64,000 nt of DNA from Desulforamulus ferrireducens. GTDB lineage: Bacteria > Bacillota > Desulfotomaculia > Desulfotomaculales > Desulfotomaculaceae. Positions within the stretch are counted from its first letter, which is position 1. Every line of letters begins with the position of its first letter. The stretch lies in assembly GCF_002005145.1 (NCBI RefSeq), contig NZ_CP019698.1:496001-560000 (forward strand). The letters run 5' to 3'. Under the pieces are notes generated by a model. That model saw only the letters and a list, made by a program, of their open reading frames with translations. It did not search any database and was not told the DNA's origin. The position numbers were made by a program, and so were the translations under genes. Below, piece after piece: positions 18,394 to 26,188 of this stretch.

Positions 18394-19608
18394 ATGGTTA
18401 ACGCATATGATTTAATCATCATTGGCGCTGGCCCGGCGGGACTTACTGCAGCCATCTACGGTGGTAGGGCTAAGCTGAGAACTTTAGTTATTAATAAAGG
18501 AAGGATTGGCGGTTTAGTTAGTACCACCCGGGAAATTGTCAATTACCCTGGCTATATCAATATTAGCGGGCCGGATTTAATGAAGGATTTCCAAAAGCAT
18601 GCGGAGAGTTTTGGGGTTGAGTTTGTCAAGGGTGAAGTTGTTAGTGTTGACTTTTCCCAAGAAGAAAAAATTGTTAGAACCAAAAAAGGACAGGAGTATA
18701 CCGCCAAAGCGGTTATTATTGCCTCGGGTAGTGAACCCAGGTTACTGAATATTCCCGGCGAAAGAAGACTGCGGGGAAATGGTGTGGCCTACTGTGCCAC
18801 CTGTGATGCCGAATTCTTTGAAGGGGAAGACGTGGTTGTTGTTGGCAGCGGTGACCAGGCCATTGAAGAAGGCATGTTTATTACCAAGTTTGCCCGTAAA
18901 GTCACAGTAATCGTCCTGCACGATGAAGGTATTCTCGATTGTAATAAAGTGAGTGCTGAAAAAGCCTTTAAGAATGAAAAAATGGAGTTTATCTGGAATT
19001 CAACCATTGAGGAAATTCTGGGCAAGGACAATGTGGAAGGAGTAAAAATTAAGAACTTAAAAACAGGTCTTTCTTCTGAACTTAAATGCCAGGGAGTATT
19101 CCTCTTTGTGGGTATGGTTCCATCAACTAACTATCTCAAAGATAGCGGCTTAGAGATGGATAGCAGAGGATATATTCCAGTTAATGAACTTATGGAAACG
19201 AACATAGAAGGGGTCTATGCCGTAGGTGATAACAGAGTAAAATATCTCAGACAAGTTGTCTCCGCCGCAGGTGATGGTGCCACCGGTGCTGTAGCCGCCG
19301 AGCGGTACATTGAAGAACTGAATAGTTTTAGAGCTAATGTTCTGCAAAGTGAGAAAAAGGTTTTACTCCTCTTCTTTAATGCCCTAATCAATGAAAGCCT
19401 GATGTTCAGTACTTTATTAGAAGAATTAAATAGTGAAATTGGTCAGGCTTATAAGATTGTCAAGGTTGATATGGCTTCCAAGAAAACCCTGGCTGCCAAA
19501 TACGGTATCCAAAGGGCACCGGCAGTTGTGGTATTAAACCAAGGGGAAGAAATCAAGCGACTAGAATGCACTCTTGACAAGGAAAAATTAAAGGCTCAAT
19601 TGACATAG
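18394..19608 (+). CDS. Thioredoxin reductase-like flavoprotein fused to Cys-less thioredoxin domain
   Basis: 404 aa from ATG at 18394, which has an AAGGGA site; a GTG at 18361 would overlap the upstream gene and is less likely. Residues 1-310 are a thioredoxin reductase: FAD loop GAGPAGLTAA, redox pair Cys134-A-T-Cys137, NADPH loop GSGDQAIEEG and C-terminal GVYAVGDN. Residues about 320-404 have the shape of a thioredoxin (LLLFFNAL, then YKIVKVDM and RAPAVVVL), but the CXXC position reads N333-E-S-L336 with no cysteine. The tail may therefore dock the CHVC thioredoxin rather than react itself (inference). No CXXC is visible elsewhere in the tail. Confidence 0.82.
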   Translation: MVNAYDLIIIGAGPAGLTAAIYGGRAKLRTLVINKGRIGGLVSTTREIVNYPGYINISGPDLMKDFQKHAESFGVEFVKGEVVSVDFSQEEKIVRTKKGQEYTAKAVIIASGSEPRLLNIPGERRLRGNGVAYCATCDAEFFEGEDVVVVGSGDQAIEEGMFITKFARKVTVIVLHDEGILDCNKVSAEKAFKNEKMEFIWNSTIEEILGKDNVEGVKIKNLKTGLSSELKCQGVFLFVGMVPSTNYLKDSGLEMDSRGYIPVNELMETNIEGVYAVGDNRVKYLRQVVSAAGDGATGAVAAERYIEELNSFRANVLQSEKKVLLLFFNALINESLMFSTLLEELNSEIGQAYKIVKVDMASKKTLAAKYGIQRAPAVVVLNQGEEIKRLECTLDKEKLKAQLT

Positions 19609-19656
19609 TTTTTCATAAAGCAACCGCCCTCGCATATCCTCCTGTCTTTTTAATCA

Positions 19657-19735
19657 AGATTTTTTCTAACTATGGGAGGAGTTTTGGTTAAAAGAGAGAA
19701 ACACCCCTTAGTTAGAAAAATCTGAAAAAGGGGGC
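19657..19735 (+). promoter_or_regulatory. Structured leader with alternative hairpins before the TM1266 gene
   Basis: A 15-bp inverted repeat with one bulge joins 19657-19672 to 19709-19723. A competing hairpin pairs CCCCTT (19704-19709) with the AAGGGG of the ribosome site (about 19729-19735). The two share bases and cannot form together, the layout of a translational switch. TCCTCC at 19638 can also pair with GGAGGA at 19675. No known riboswitch consensus was recognised. Confidence 0.4.
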
Positions 19736-19741
19736 ATATGC

Positions 19742-19999
19742 ATGGAAAATAGTGTTGGTGGCGTAGTCATTGTGGTGGAGGATCGGGAAAAATTAGCCCC
19801 AAAGGTAAATGCCATTCTCACTGAATATGGTGAATTAATTGTCGGTCGGGTGGGATTACCTTATCGCGAAAGGAATAAGTATGTAATTACGGTAGTTGTT
19901 GATGGAGACAGTGCCGTTGTGGGAGAAATGGTTGAAAAATTACAAGCCCTAGGAGAAATTCAGGTGAAGGTTGCCCTCAGTGGCGTTTGCAATCCCTAA
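19742..19999 (+). CDS. TM1266-family iron-only hydrogenase system putative regulator
   Basis: 85 aa, ATG preceded by AAAGGGGG. The sequence has the ACT/NikR-like alternating beta-alpha pattern of the TM1266 family: VVIVVEDRE, GRVGLPYRERNKYVITVVVDGD, then a helix and the closing VKVALSGV strand. This family is found beside [FeFe]-hydrogenase maturation genes (HydE/F/G) in Thermotoga and clostridia and is thought to regulate them. No hydrogenase genes are in this window. A structured leader precedes it and a hairpin follows at 20027. Confidence 0.8.
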   Translation: MENSVGGVVIVVEDREKLAPKVNAILTEYGELIVGRVGLPYRERNKYVITVVVDGDSAVVGEMVEKLQALGEIQVKVALSGVCNP

Positions 20000-20026
20000 T
20001 ATTTGCTAATTGTAAGGATAGACTGC

Positions 20027-20066
20027 ATGCCGTCTCGTCATTAGGTTTCTAATGGCATGACGGCAT
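20027..20066 (+). terminator. Hairpin after the TM1266 gene
   Basis: An 18-nt stem with an internal mismatch, ATGCCGTC...GACGGCAT outermost. The following tail is AT-rich but has no T-run, so termination is probable rather than certain. Confidence 0.5.
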
Positions 20067-20205
20067 ATATAATTTTATAAGAAAAAAAAAGTGACATGAC
20101 CTCAAAGGTCAAATTTGCTATTCCAAATTTTGGTATGTGACATTTGCCAGCCCCTTTCGTCATTATTGATGTAACGTCAAAGCATAAAAAAGGAGCACAA
20201 CCAAT

Positions 20206-21180
20206 ATGATAAAAAAACTATTCCCTGTGTTAGCGGTACTGCTGATAGCTTTGGTTTTTCTGGGGGGATGTGCTAAAACCAGAGACCAGGGCCAAACCAG
20301 TCCACCTGAGTCGGAACAAAAATCTGATCCCCAGCAAGAACTTTTATGGCAAATATTTCAGTTGGCTGAGCAGGGTAGGACGATCAATTGTGACTTTCCA
20401 GTTGAGCAAACGGTTATTGATACAGTAGAGGAAAAATGGGGCAAGCCGGATAAGGTTGACTATGTAGCAGCAGCCAAGGGTTCCTATGCCACTTATAGTG
20501 ACAGAAATGTTGTTTTGGGTTTTAACAAAGGGTCCCAGATTTTTGATGTGCGTTCCTATGACAGTAGCTTAAAGCAAATTACCATGTCCAAGGTACAGGA
20601 GGTTTTGGGAACACCGGGTAATATCCGACACTTAGCTTCAGAAGACATGTTGATATATTCAGCCGGAGAAAAATATGAGCTGCTGTTCCTGTTCCCCAAA
20701 GCTACCCAGGAAAATCCTGACCCCAAATTAGATCACTATAATGTCTTTTATCCCAGGGGTACGGTTAATAGCATGGCAGGTGACCCGGGCATATCACATT
20801 TACAGGAGAAAGTACCTGACAAGGCAACAAATCGCTACGAAGTGGCAGGTATTAATGATGCTGCAGCCTTCGAGAAGACCCTTATAACTATCCAGAGCTT
20901 AGTGGAAAAGGGTGATAAGCAGCAGGTAGCGCAATATGTCCTTTACCCCATCAATGTATATGTAGCTGGTCAGAAAACAAATATTAACAACGAAACTGAA
21001 TTTATCAAATACTATGATGAGATTTTTAATGAAAAGGTAAAGCAGGCCTTAATCACTCAGGACGTAACCAAGACCTTTGTTAATTATCAAGGGGTTATGG
21101 TAGGGAACGGGGAAATATGGATGACAGCCACCGGCGAAGGGGAGCAAAAATACTACATTTATGGCATCAACAATGACTAA
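20206..21180 (+). CDS. YjgB-like (DUF4309) lipoprotein
   Basis: 324 aa. The N-terminal signal ends in a lipobox (FLGGC), so it is a surface lipoprotein. Residues about 45-190 match the YjgB/DUF4309 pattern: VEEKWGKPDKVDY, YATYSDRN, GFNKGSQIFDVRSY, EVLGTPGNIRH and a closing LDHYNVFYPRG. Residues about 210-324 form an NTF2-like alpha+beta domain (QYVLYPINVY, FIKYYDEIFN, GVMVGNGEIWM). YjgB proteins are cell-envelope proteins of unknown function in bacilli. No operon partner indicates a job. Confidence 0.7.
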   Translation: MIKKLFPVLAVLLIALVFLGGCAKTRDQGQTSPPESEQKSDPQQELLWQIFQLAEQGRTINCDFPVEQTVIDTVEEKWGKPDKVDYVAAAKGSYATYSDRNVVLGFNKGSQIFDVRSYDSSLKQITMSKVQEVLGTPGNIRHLASEDMLIYSAGEKYELLFLFPKATQENPDPKLDHYNVFYPRGTVNSMAGDPGISHLQEKVPDKATNRYEVAGINDAAAFEKTLITIQSLVEKGDKQQVAQYVLYPINVYVAGQKTNINNETEFIKYYDEIFNEKVKQALITQDVTKTFVNYQGVMVGNGEIWMTATGEGEQKYYIYGINND

Positions 21181-21208
21181 TGGGCTGCAGGCCGCAGGGA
21201 GGAAAAAG

Positions 21209-21700
21209 GTGTACCGGGATAAAGTAATCTCTGAAATGAAAAAAGTTTTTCAAGCAGTACCCTATGGGATAGACCATACTCTTAAGGTACTAAAGGATGC
21301 TGAGGAGATCATGGAGGGGGAAAATATCAGTCCTGATCAGAGGGAACTTATTGCTTTGGTGGCAATTCTTCACGATATCGGTGCTGTAGAGGCACAAAGA
21401 AAACATGGTTCCATGGCCGCTAGCTATCAGGAAAAGGAAGGGCCGGATGTAGCCAGACAAATATTACAAGGTGTAGGTTATGATCCCATCAGGACAGAAA
21501 GAATCTGCTATATTATTGGCCATCATCATACCCCTGCCAAAATTGATGGCATTGATTTTCAAATCCAGTGGGAAGCGGATTTATTAGCCAACCTGGAGCA
21601 TATGGAGATAAAAAATGACCCGGATAAGCTGCGAAAATATATAGAAGATAATTTTAAGACTTCCACCGGCAAAAGGATAGCCATGGAACGGTTTATGTAG
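21209..21700 (+). CDS. HD-domain phosphohydrolase
   Basis: 163 aa from GTG at 21209, chosen because GGGAGG lies at 21197-21202 and this start does not overlap the upstream gene; an ATG at 21161 is the alternative. The HD metal site is visible: His in GIDHTLKV, then HDIGAVE and HHHTPAKID. Small single-domain HD proteins hydrolyse nucleotides or phosphomonoesters; the substrate cannot be told. Cytoplasmic. Followed by a terminator at 21708. Confidence 0.8.
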   Translation: MYRDKVISEMKKVFQAVPYGIDHTLKVLKDAEEIMEGENISPDQRELIALVAILHDIGAVEAQRKHGSMAASYQEKEGPDVARQILQGVGYDPIRTERICYIIGHHHTPAKIDGIDFQIQWEADLLANLEHMEIKNDPDKLRKYIEDNFKTSTGKRIAMERFM

Positions 21701-21707
21701 CGTTAAG

Positions 21708-21739
21708 ACCCTGGACTAAGCAATGGTCCGGGGTTTTTG
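21708..21739 (+). terminator. Intrinsic terminator
   Basis: A 9-bp stem ACCCTGGAC with GTCCGGGGT (one G-U pair), a 9-nt loop and a TTTTTGTATTT tail. Confidence 0.75.
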
Positions 21740-21763
21740 TATTTATTGCCAGGGGTTATTTGG

Positions 21764-21822
21764 TTGACATTAAGTTATGATAAAAGTAAAATATGTTGTA
21801 TTACAACACGTCGTAATACGAC
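21764..21822 (+). promoter_or_regulatory. Sigma-A promoter and double operator of the MarR/ABC exporter operon
   Basis: TTGACA (21764-21769) and TAAAAT (21787-21792) are separated by exactly 17 bp. Immediately downstream are two 13-bp palindromes of the same design: GTTGTATTACAAC (21795-21807) and GTCGTAATACGAC (21810-21822). They sit where a MarR repressor would block transcription start and elongation, so autoregulation by the following gene is likely. Confidence 0.75.
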
Positions 21823-21844
21823 TTAATTTTAGAGGTGTTTCAGG

Positions 21845-22285
21845 ATGGCGGAAAATCAAGATAAAATCAATAATGAACTCATTGAACATTTATTTTTTCT
21901 TTTCCATGCATTGCATAAAGGAGCAGCTGAACAAGCCATACAAAGTGACTTGACCATTCCCCAAAAAATTGTGTTAGGTTATTTATCTAAGTACGGCGAG
22001 CTTAGTGTCAAGGAATTAAGCCAGAAGGTACGGCTTTCCCATAGCACCGTCTCTGGTATTGTGGATCGGCTGGAACGTAAGGAGTTGGTGGTGCGTAGGC
22101 CCCATCAACAAGACCGGCGCATTACCAAGGTAGCTTTAACTGATTTGGCTAAAAACAAAATGAAACGGTCTCCCCAGCAAATGTTTGCAGGTATTGTGCA
22201 GCTTTATGAGCAGTCTACGGTGGAAGAACAAAAGGAAATAATGGCAAGCCTGAAGACATTAAGAAAGTTCCTAGACAGGAGATGA
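21845..22285 (+). CDS. MarR-family repressor of the ABC exporter operon
   Basis: 146 aa, ATG about 10 bases after AGAGGTGTT. The winged helix is at about 45-105 (LSVKELSQKVRLSHSTVSGIVDRLERKELV, then RRPHQQDRR as the wing). Four bases separate its stop from the first ABC gene, so all three genes are one transcript. With the two palindromes at the promoter this is a standard drug-responsive MarR/exporter unit. Inducer unknown. Confidence 0.88.
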   Translation: MAENQDKINNELIEHLFFLFHALHKGAAEQAIQSDLTIPQKIVLGYLSKYGELSVKELSQKVRLSHSTVSGIVDRLERKELVVRRPHQQDRRITKVALTDLAKNKMKRSPQQMFAGIVQLYEQSTVEEQKEIMASLKTLRKFLDRR

Positions 22286-22288
22286 TGC

Positions 22289-24019
22289 TTGTTGTTGAAG
22301 CTACTGCGTTACTTAAAGCCCTTTACCTGGCCTATCCTGGCTGTTTTGGTACTCCTGTTTATGCAAGCTCTGGCGGATCTTTATCTACCCACCTTAATGT
22401 CTGATATTGTTGATATTGGTATTGTCCAGGGAGATACCCAGTTCATTCTTCGTGTGGGCTTAGTCATGCTGTCCTACGCTGCCCTCAGTGCTTTGTGTCT
22501 GGTTACGGCCAGTTATTTATCCGCACGCATAGCAATGGGTTTTGGTAGAAACTTGCGTAGCCTGGTATTTTCCCGGGTATCGGGCTATTCCCTGCAGGAG
22601 TTTAACCGCTTGGGTACTGCCTCCCTGATAACCAGAACCACCAATGATATTACCCAAGTGCAACAGGTGGTAGTGATGATCCTGCGCATGATGGTTACCG
22701 CGCCCATCATGTGCGTTGGCGGACTAATTATGGCGGTATCCAAGGATGCGCACTTAACTTTAATTTTTGTCCTTGTCCTGCCCCTGCTGGCCGGTATGAT
22801 CTGGTTCATTACCAGACGCAGTGTACCCCTCTTTCGAGCCATGCAAGTTAAGCTGGATAAATTAAACCTAGTGCTGCGGGAGGAACTAACCGGCATCAGA
22901 GTGATTCGGGCCTTTAACCGCCTGGAACATGAGACGGCACGGTTTAATCAGGCCAATAGCGATCTCACCAACACAGCCATTAAAGTAAATAAGCTGATGG
23001 CTTCTTTAATGCCCTTAATGATGCTGGTGATGAATCTGGCCACCGTTGCCATTGTCTGGTTTGGTGGCTTGCGGGTTGATTTGGGAGAGATGCAGGTGGG
23101 GGACATGATGGCATTTTTGCAGTACGCCATGCAAATAATGTTTTCCCTGGTGATGATCTCCATGATGCTCATTATGATTCCCCGGGCCGAGGCTTCTGCG
23201 GTGAGAATTAACGAAGTGTTGGACTTAGTGCCGGAAATCAAGGATGCAGACAGGGTTAAAGAGGCCCAAGGGGAAAGGGGCTTGGTGGAGTTTAAAAATG
23301 TTACCTTCAGTTATCCCGGGGCGGAACAGCCGGTACTTAGTAACATCTCCTTTACGGCAGCTCCCGGTGAAGTTACCGCCATTATAGGCGGTACAGGGGT
23401 GGGGAAATCCACCTTAATCAACCTGATTCCCCGTTTCTACGATATTGACAGCGGGAGTATTCTGGTGGATGGGGTGGATGTGCGGCAGCTGTCCCAGGCC
23501 AGTCTGAGAGCCAAAATTGGCTATGTACCGCAGAAGGCGGTGTTGTTTACCGGTACCATTGCCGATAACATACGTTTTGGTAAGGAAAATGCCACCCTTG
23601 AAGAAATTAAACAGGCGGCTGTCATTGCCCAGGCCGATGAATTTATCAGCAAACTGCCGGAGGGGTATGATACGGTGCTGGCCCAGGGCGGTACCAATAT
23701 TTCCGGTGGACAAAAACAACGCCTGGCCATCGCCAGGGCTTTGGTCCGCCAACCAAAGATTTATCTTTTTGACGATACCTTCTCCGCTCTGGATTATCAA
23801 ACAGATGCTAAACTTAGGGCAGCCCTGAAAAAAGCAACAGCCTCTGCCACTGTCATATTGGTGGCCCAAAGGGTAAGTACCATCATGGATGCAGACCGCA
23901 TCATAGTGCTGGATAAGGGTAAAATTACCGGCATGGGTAAACATCGGGAGCTATTAGCCACCTGCCAAGTATATCGTGAGATAGTAGCCTCACAGCTTTC
24001 CGAGGAGGAGATTGCATGA
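22289..24019 (+). CDS. ABC multidrug exporter half-transporter, degenerate-site subunit
   Basis: 576 aa, TTG start preceded by AGGAGA. Six-helix ABC_membrane domain (about 1-310), then a nucleotide-binding domain with Walker A GGTGVGKST (about 367-375), signature ISGGQKQR and Walker B YLFDD. The catalytic Glu after Walker B is Asp496, while the partner protein has Glu. This asymmetry is what is known for BmrC of the Bacillus BmrC/BmrD heterodimer, so the two genes should form one exporter with one consensus and one degenerate ATP site. Membrane protein; substrate probably hydrophobic drugs. Confidence 0.88.
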   Translation: MLLKLLRYLKPFTWPILAVLVLLFMQALADLYLPTLMSDIVDIGIVQGDTQFILRVGLVMLSYAALSALCLVTASYLSARIAMGFGRNLRSLVFSRVSGYSLQEFNRLGTASLITRTTNDITQVQQVVVMILRMMVTAPIMCVGGLIMAVSKDAHLTLIFVLVLPLLAGMIWFITRRSVPLFRAMQVKLDKLNLVLREELTGIRVIRAFNRLEHETARFNQANSDLTNTAIKVNKLMASLMPLMMLVMNLATVAIVWFGGLRVDLGEMQVGDMMAFLQYAMQIMFSLVMISMMLIMIPRAEASAVRINEVLDLVPEIKDADRVKEAQGERGLVEFKNVTFSYPGAEQPVLSNISFTAAPGEVTAIIGGTGVGKSTLINLIPRFYDIDSGSILVDGVDVRQLSQASLRAKIGYVPQKAVLFTGTIADNIRFGKENATLEEIKQAAVIAQADEFISKLPEGYDTVLAQGGTNISGGQKQRLAIARALVRQPKIYLFDDTFSALDYQTDAKLRAALKKATASATVILVAQRVSTIMDADRIIVLDKGKITGMGKHRELLATCQVYREIVASQLSEEEIA

Positions 24020-25872
24020 GTAACACAGGTAAAAGACCAGGCTCCTTGGGTAAGCATGGCGTCAAGATTGGCATGCCGGTGGTCAAGGCGAAAAATTTTA
24101 AAGGCTCCTTAAAAAGGCTGTTGGGTTATCTCAAGCCTTACCGCTGGCGACTGTTAGCAGTCTTTGGTCTGGCCATTCTCAGCACAGCCTTTAGTATTGT
24201 CAGTCCTAAGATTTTGGGTAAGGCCACCACCAAATTATTTGAAGGTATCATGCTGAAATATCAGCAGGTACCCGGAGCCAGGGTGGACTTTGAGTACATC
24301 TTACAAATACTGTTGTTTTTAGTGGGGCTATATATTTTCAGTGCCTGCTTTAGTTATCTTCAGCAGTATCTGATGGCCGGCATAGCTCAAAAGACTGTCT
24401 ACGATCTGCGTCAGGCTGTGCAGGATAAATTAAACCGTTTGCCTCTGAAATATTTTGATGCCCGTCCCCACGGGGAGATATTAAGCCGGGTGACCAATGA
24501 TGTGGATAACATCGGCTCAACCTTACAGCAAAGCTTGACCCAGTCCATTACTTCCCTGGTGACCTTAGTGGGTATTCTGCTTATGATGCTGAGCATTAGC
24601 CCACTAATGACCTTAATTGCAGTGGTGATCGTACCCCTTTCCTTGGTGGTGACGGTGCTGATAGCCAAACGCTCGCAGAAATACTTTGCCACCCAACAAA
24701 AGGAACTGGGTATCTTAAATGGTCATGTGGAGGAAATGTATACCGGACACCCCATTGTGAAGGCCTTTGGACGGGAAGGGGAGTCCGTAGAGAAGTTTCA
24801 AGAGATTAACCAAAGGCTCTATGAGGTGGGTTGGAAGGCCCAGTTTATTTCCGGTATCATCTCGCCGCTCATCAGCTTTATCGGCAATATCGGCTATGTT
24901 TTGGTTTGTGTGGTGGGAAGTAGCCTGGTGTTAAAAAATAAAATTGAAATTGGCGATATCCAGGCCTTTATCCAATACACCCGTCAGTTTACCCACCCCA
25001 TCATGCAGACGGCCAATATAGCCAACATTATTCAATCCACCGTGGCCTCAGCTGAGCGGGTGTTTGAACTCCTGGATGAAGCCGAACAAGTGCCTGAGCC
25101 GGACAAAGCTAAGGTGCTGGCCTTTCCCCGGGGGGAAGTTGAGCTTAGAAATGTGACCTTTGGTTATGGGGAAACTAACCTGATAGAGAATATGAATCTT
25201 CACGTTAAACCGGGACAAACAGTAGCCATTGTTGGACCCACCGGAGCCGGGAAAACCACTCTGGTAAATCTGCTGATGCGCTTCTATGAAATTAAGTCTG
25301 GCCAAATTCTCGTGGATGGGGTGGACATCCGAGAGATGAAGCGGGGAGATTTACGCACTCTCTTTGGCATGGTGCTACAGGATACCTGGCTTTTTAACGG
25401 CACCATCAGGGATAATATTGCCTATGGCCGAGTAGGAGCCAGCGAGCAAGAGATTGTCCAGGCAGCTCGGATGGCCCATGCTGACCACTTTATCCGCACC
25501 CTGCCCGAGGGTTATGATACGGTACTGGATGAAGAAGCCTCCAACATTTCCCAGGGACAAAAGCAACTGCTTACCATCGCCCGGGCGATTTTGGCCGACC
25601 CTTCTATCCTCATCCTGGATGAGGCCACCAGCAACGTAGATACCAGAACAGAAGTCTTGATCCAAAAGGCGATGCTGACCCTAATGAAGGGACGCACCAG
25701 TTTTGTGATTGCCCACCGGCTATCCACCATCCGGGAGGCTGACTTAATCCTGGTGATGAACCAGGGCAGCATTATCGAGATGGGTAACCACCAGGAACTG
25801 CTGGCCAAGGGGGGTTTTTATGCCGACCTTTATCAAAGTCAGTTTGCCAGTACTTCCCGAGAGGCTGGCTAA
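24016..25872 (+). CDS. ABC multidrug exporter half-transporter, consensus-site subunit
   Basis: 618 aa, overlapping the upstream gene by ATGA, so translationally coupled. A basic N-terminal extension of about 35 residues precedes the six-helix membrane domain (about 45-345). Walker A GPTGAGKTT begins at residue 407, the signature is ISQGQKQ, and Walker B ends LILDE with catalytic Glu536. It completes the BmrC/BmrD-like heterodimer. The extension and length fit the BmrD/YheH side of the family. Confidence 0.88.
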   Translation: MSNTGKRPGSLGKHGVKIGMPVVKAKNFKGSLKRLLGYLKPYRWRLLAVFGLAILSTAFSIVSPKILGKATTKLFEGIMLKYQQVPGARVDFEYILQILLFLVGLYIFSACFSYLQQYLMAGIAQKTVYDLRQAVQDKLNRLPLKYFDARPHGEILSRVTNDVDNIGSTLQQSLTQSITSLVTLVGILLMMLSISPLMTLIAVVIVPLSLVVTVLIAKRSQKYFATQQKELGILNGHVEEMYTGHPIVKAFGREGESVEKFQEINQRLYEVGWKAQFISGIISPLISFIGNIGYVLVCVVGSSLVLKNKIEIGDIQAFIQYTRQFTHPIMQTANIANIIQSTVASAERVFELLDEAEQVPEPDKAKVLAFPRGEVELRNVTFGYGETNLIENMNLHVKPGQTVAIVGPTGAGKTTLVNLLMRFYEIKSGQILVDGVDIREMKRGDLRTLFGMVLQDTWLFNGTIRDNIAYGRVGASEQEIVQAARMAHADHFIRTLPEGYDTVLDEEASNISQGQKQLLTIARAILADPSILILDEATSNVDTRTEVLIQKAMLTLMKGRTSFVIAHRLSTIREADLILVMNQGSIIEMGNHQELLAKGGFYADLYQSQFASTSREAG

Positions 25873-25940
25873 AATCGGGGAGATATGGTATAATAAACAA
25901 AATGCCTCTGGCTAATGAAGATACTACGATGAGGTGTAAG

Positions 25941-25964
25941 ATGAAGAGAGTGTTTTTAAACTAA
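25941..25964 (+). CDS. Leader peptide MKRVFLN
   Basis: A seven-codon ORF with GAGGTGTAAG just upstream of its ATG. Its last four codons form the left arm of the 14-bp repeat at 25949-25962, so a ribosome stalled here would free or block that arm. No homology can be judged at this size; the case rests on position and ribosome site. Confidence 0.55.
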   Translation: MKRVFLN

Positions 25965-26110
25965 GTAATTTCATAATTTCTTAAAAAGGTAGGACAACAA
26001 CCCTAGGGTTAGTCTGCCCTTTTTTAAGAGATGATAGTTTAAAAACACTGGCAGGGGAAAATTGGGATTAATATTAAGGCTATAGTATAGCTTTAAGTTT
26101 TATGCTTAAT

Positions 26111-26147
26111 GCAGTAAACACCTGTGTGTTTACTGCATTTTTGTGTT
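26111..26147 (+). terminator. Leader terminator of the ABC-F gene
   Basis: A perfect 11-bp stem GCAGTAAACAC/GTGTTTACTGC with a CTGT loop, then ATTTTTGTGTTTTT, placed 40 bp before the ABC-F start codon. Confidence 0.85.
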
Positions 26148-26188
26148 TTTCTATCATCTCTTAAAGACTGGAAGAAGGAGATGATGTT

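Larger units (their letters stand above)
25873..26188 (+). promoter_or_regulatory. Attenuator leader of the ABC-F gene
   Basis: 316-bp leader starting at a GGTATAAT extended -10 (TATAAT 25889-25894). It contains a 7-codon leader peptide (25941-25964), a first terminator-like hairpin (about 25983-26025), a perfect 14-bp inverted repeat (25949-25962 with 26036-26049) whose left arm lies inside the leader peptide, and a strong terminator (26111-26147). TTAAGAGATGAT (about 26024-26035) can instead pair with ATCATCTCTTAA (26152-26163). This mutually exclusive pairing is the layout of ribosome-stalling attenuators known for antibiotic-resistance ABC-F genes. Confidence 0.7.

Noticed and set aside
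23414-23944. 176-codon antisense open frame within the first ABC exporter gene
   Set aside because: It lies opposite Walker A to Walker B coding sequence and has no motif or ribosome site.
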